Source: Archangium lansingense (GTDB taxonomy: Bacteria; Myxococcota; Myxococcia; Myxococcales; Myxococcaceae). From it: DNA of 64,000 bases. Made by a program: the position numbers and the translations under genes. Numbering within the stretch: position 1 is the stretch's first letter; the number at the start of each line of letters is the position of its first letter. The notes under the pieces are model-generated. The model saw only the letters and a list, made by a program, of their open reading frames with translations, did no database searches and was not told the origin of the DNA. The DNA lies in the NCBI RefSeq assembly GCF_026626635.1, contig NZ_JAPNKA010000001.1, positions 5,270,001-5,334,000 on the forward strand, read 5' to 3'. Below are positions 61,931 through 64,000 of the stretch, one piece after another.

Positions 61931-64000
61931 CTAGCAACGGCGAGAAGAGGAGGACCGACGGCGGGTTGAGAGGGCCAGGAGCGACAGCAGCCCCATCCAC
62001 CCAGCCGCGCCCAGACTACCCGGAGCGGCGGAGCAGCCACTGGCCTTCTTGGCGATGTTCACGTTGAAGGTGCACCGGGCCGAGTTGCCCGCGGTGTCAT
62101 AGGTCGCCACCTCCACGGTCGTATCGCCCGGCTGGAACACACTGCCGCTGGCCGGAGAGAAGGTGATGTCGGGCGAGGCTGTCACGCGGTCCGTGACGGA
62201 GGGCTGGGGCAGCGTCACCGCCACTGGCCCCTCGGCGATGTTCACGTTCTGCGGGCAGGTGAGCAGCGGCGGCAGGGTGTCCTGCACCGTGACGGCGAAG
62301 GTGCACCTGGCCACGTTGCCCGAGGCGTCCTCGGCCTGGACCTGCACATTCGTCCGTCCGATCGGGAAGTTGTCACTGGAGGCATGGCTGGTGGAGACCT
62401 CGACAGTGGAGACGGTGTCCCCAACGTTCGTGACGGCGAACTCCGCGAGAGCCCCCGAGGGCCCGGTGGCCTCGAGCTGAATGGCGGCCGGGCACTGCAG
62501 CCTGGGCGCTGTCGTGTCGCGGATGGATACCTGGAAGGTGCAGCTCGAGGTGTTCCCGGTACCATCCGTCGCCGTGACGGTGACGGGCGTGTTGCCCTCC
62601 GGGAAGCGGCTGCCGCTGACATGATCGTACGTGAGGGTGGGGGTGGAGACGGTCCCGTCCGAGGCCGTGGCGGCCGGCCAGGTGGCGTTCGCGCCGGTAG
62701 CGTCCTCGGCCTCGACGATGACATCCGCCGGGCACGTCACCACCGCGGCCGTCGTGTCCTGCACGCGCACGGTGAAGGTGCACTGCTTGCTGTTGTTCCT
62801 CTCGTCGGTGGCCGTCACCGTCACCGTCGTGTTGCCCCAGGGGAAGAAGTTTCCGGAGGGGCTCACGGAGATGACCGGAGAGAGGGTGACAGCATCGGTG
62901 GCCCGAGGGGCGGGGTAGGAGATGGTCGCGCCGTTCGCGCTCGTGGCCTCTACCGTGGCGTCCGAGGGGCAGATCGGCTCTGGCGGTGTGGTGTCCTGCA
63001 CCGTTACGGTGAAGGTGCACGTGTCCACGAGGCCCGCGGCGTCTCGCGCCGTGGCGGTCACCGTGGTGTCACCGAACGGGAAGAATCCTCCCGGCGGCCG
63101 GCTGTAGGAGATGGCGGGCGGCAGCGTGGTGTCGTCGCTGGCCGTCGCCTCCGCGAAGGCGACCCGCGCGCCCAGGGCCTGCTGGGCCTCGACGGGCGAG
63201 ACCACCGGGCAGGTGATGCTCGGGGGCGTGCTGTTGACGAGCAGCGACAGCGGCATCAGCCACGGCTCGCGCCCGCGCCGCCCATCGCTCGCGCTGAAGG
63301 CGAGAGAGGTTCCGAAGAGGGTGAAGCCCCTGGGGTCCGAGCCGAGCTGCCAGGGCGCGATGTCGTGCAGCACGAAGGTGCCCGCCTCGGTGCCGTCCGA
63401 GCGCCATAGCTCTGAGCCCCCCACGCCATCATTGGCCGCGAAGAGGATGAGCTGCTCGGTGGGGAGCGCGAAGAGCGACTCGGTGAGGATGCCACTCCCC
63501 GGGCCCGGGAGAATGTCCCTGACGCGGACGGGGACGAGGGCCGGGTCGGTGGTGTCGAGCTTCCACAGCTCGCGGCCGGAGGTGCCGTCGTTGGCGGTGA
63601 AATAGAGGGTCTTGCCGAGCACCGTGAGGGCGAGGGGCTTGGAGCCACCGCTCGCCGGGGAGAGGTCCTTGACGAGGATGGTGCCGCTCTCGGTGCCATC
63701 CGTGCGCCACAGCTCAGGGCCGGAGCCATCGCTGGCGGTGAAGTAGAGGAAGCCATCGAGCACCGCGAAGGCAGAGGGCCCAGAGTCCTGGGCACCCGGG
63801 GCGATGTCCTTCACCCGGCTCGTGTTCGCCTCGGTGCCGTCCGTCTTCCACAGCTCGATGCCGGAACCGGCCTCGTTGGCCACGAAGTAGAGGGTGTTGC
63901 CCACCACCCCGGCGATGTTCACGACGGAGGCCATGCCCAGATTGTCGCGGATGTTCGCCACCCGGACGGTGCCTGCCTCGAGGCCATCCGTCTTCCACAG
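61931..64000 (-). CDS. HYR-domain surface protein with MYXO-CTERM-like end (partial at right edge)
   Basis: The frame is open to the last base, so the N-terminus lies beyond the window. The visible 690 residues start with ELWKTDGTEA-type repeats (ELW.TDGT every 50 residues, a beta-propeller), then about six HYR modules (PPSITCP, VTATARDAAG, CTFTVTVQDTTPP consensus). The C-terminus GCSAAPGSLGAAGWMGLLSL then LALSTRRRSSSSRRC has the Cys, hydrophobic helix and Arg cluster of a MYXO-CTERM sorting signal, which directs surface anchoring in myxobacteria. A surface adhesin is inferred. Confidence 0.9.
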   Translation of the reverse strand: MWKTDGLEAGTVRVANIRDNLGMASVVNIAGVVGNTLYFVANEAGSGIELWKTDGTEANTSRVKDIAPGAQDSGPSAFAVLDGFLYFTASDGSGPELWRTDGTESGTILVKDLSPASGGSKPLALTVLGKTLYFTANDGTSGRELWKLDTTDPALVPVRVRDILPGPGSGILTESLFALPTEQLILFAANDGVGGSELWRSDGTEAGTFVLHDIAPWQLGSDPRGFTLFGTSLAFSASDGRRGREPWLMPLSLLVNSTPPSITCPVVSPVEAQQALGARVAFAEATASDDTTLPPAISYSRPPGGFFPFGDTTVTATARDAAGLVDTCTFTVTVQDTTPPEPICPSDATVEATSANGATISYPAPRATDAVTLSPVISVSPSGNFFPWGNTTVTVTATDERNNSKQCTFTVRVQDTTAAVVTCPADVIVEAEDATGANATWPAATASDGTVSTPTLTYDHVSGSRFPEGNTPVTVTATDGTGNTSSCTFQVSIRDTTAPRLQCPAAIQLEATGPSGALAEFAVTNVGDTVSTVEVSTSHASSDNFPIGRTNVQVQAEDASGNVARCTFAVTVQDTLPPLLTCPQNVNIAEGPVAVTLPQPSVTDRVTASPDITFSPASGSVFQPGDTTVEVATYDTAGNSARCTFNVNIAKKASGCSAAPGSLGAAGWMGLLSLLALSTRRRSSSSRRC

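Noticed and set aside
59839..62067. 742-codon open frame on the plus strand
   Set aside because: Antisense shadow of the molybdopterin oxidoreductase.
1..64000. CRISPR arrays
   Set aside because: No regularly spaced short repeats with unique spacers were seen; the 273-bp repeat is coding and contiguous.

Overview
The window is high-GC DNA from a myxobacterium, most likely of the Archangium/Cystobacter group. Support comes from a C-terminal MYXO-CTERM-like sorting signal (about 61.93-62.05 kb), four elaborate sensor kinases, a CHAT/TPR protein, many lipoproteins and large repeat-containing secreted proteins, and the strong G/C third-position bias. No rRNA gene, complete tRNA gene, CRISPR array or phage structural gene is visible.

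Layout. 0-3.3 kb: end of a TPR protein, a receiver-less LytTR fragment, then a hydrolase-MerR pair. 3.3-11.8 kb: a patchwork with a DinB gene split by a small transposon-like insertion, a secreted protein followed in frame by a LysR tail, an imine-reductase-like enzyme, a large sensor kinase, a truncated GH19 chitinase and a membrane protein. 11.8-23.6 kb: orderly minus-strand genes: copper-radical (galactose/glyoxal) oxidase, TonB-dependent receptor, YfiR-kinase overlap pair, MscS channel, FAD amine oxidase lipoprotein. 23.7-29.8 kb: frameshifted gene, divergent MarR/aldo-keto reductase with a palindromic operator, Coq4-TetR operon with a self-operator, a deleted ferredoxin reductase cut by an IS5-type remnant, and an FG-GAP repeat lipoprotein behind a tandem sigma-54-like promoter. 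29.9-36.7 kb: PAS kinase with a membrane partner, a lipoprotein, and a complete IS66 element with terminal inverted repeats and an 8-bp target duplication. 36.7-39.6 kb: a hypothetical gene and an AT-rich, apparently foreign gene with a PD-(D/E)XK nuclease motif, broken by a 79-bp miniature element. 39.7-64 kb: mostly ordinary core-like genes: DUF885 peptidase, hybrid kinase, CDF transporter, TonB-like protein, SpoIID-domain protein, beta-helix lipoprotein, CHAT/TPR protein, tryptophanase, VanW/methyltransferase pair, molybdopterin oxidoreductase/GST pair and a HYR-domain surface protein running off the right edge.

The most unusual content is the small-repeat biology of the left and middle thirds: two different MITE-like insertions that each split a gene and leave the ancestral frame reconstructible; a six-copy dispersed repeat whose complete copies have ends GGTGTCA...TGACACC and which sits beside broken genes; a three-copy GC-rich repeat, one copy at the truncation point of the chitinase; and a 141-bp near-identical direct duplication bracketing 12.3 kb. 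The best candidate for an undescribed functional system is the AT-rich nuclease-like gene; the YfiR-kinase unit and the exported CHAT/TPR protein are also worth testing.
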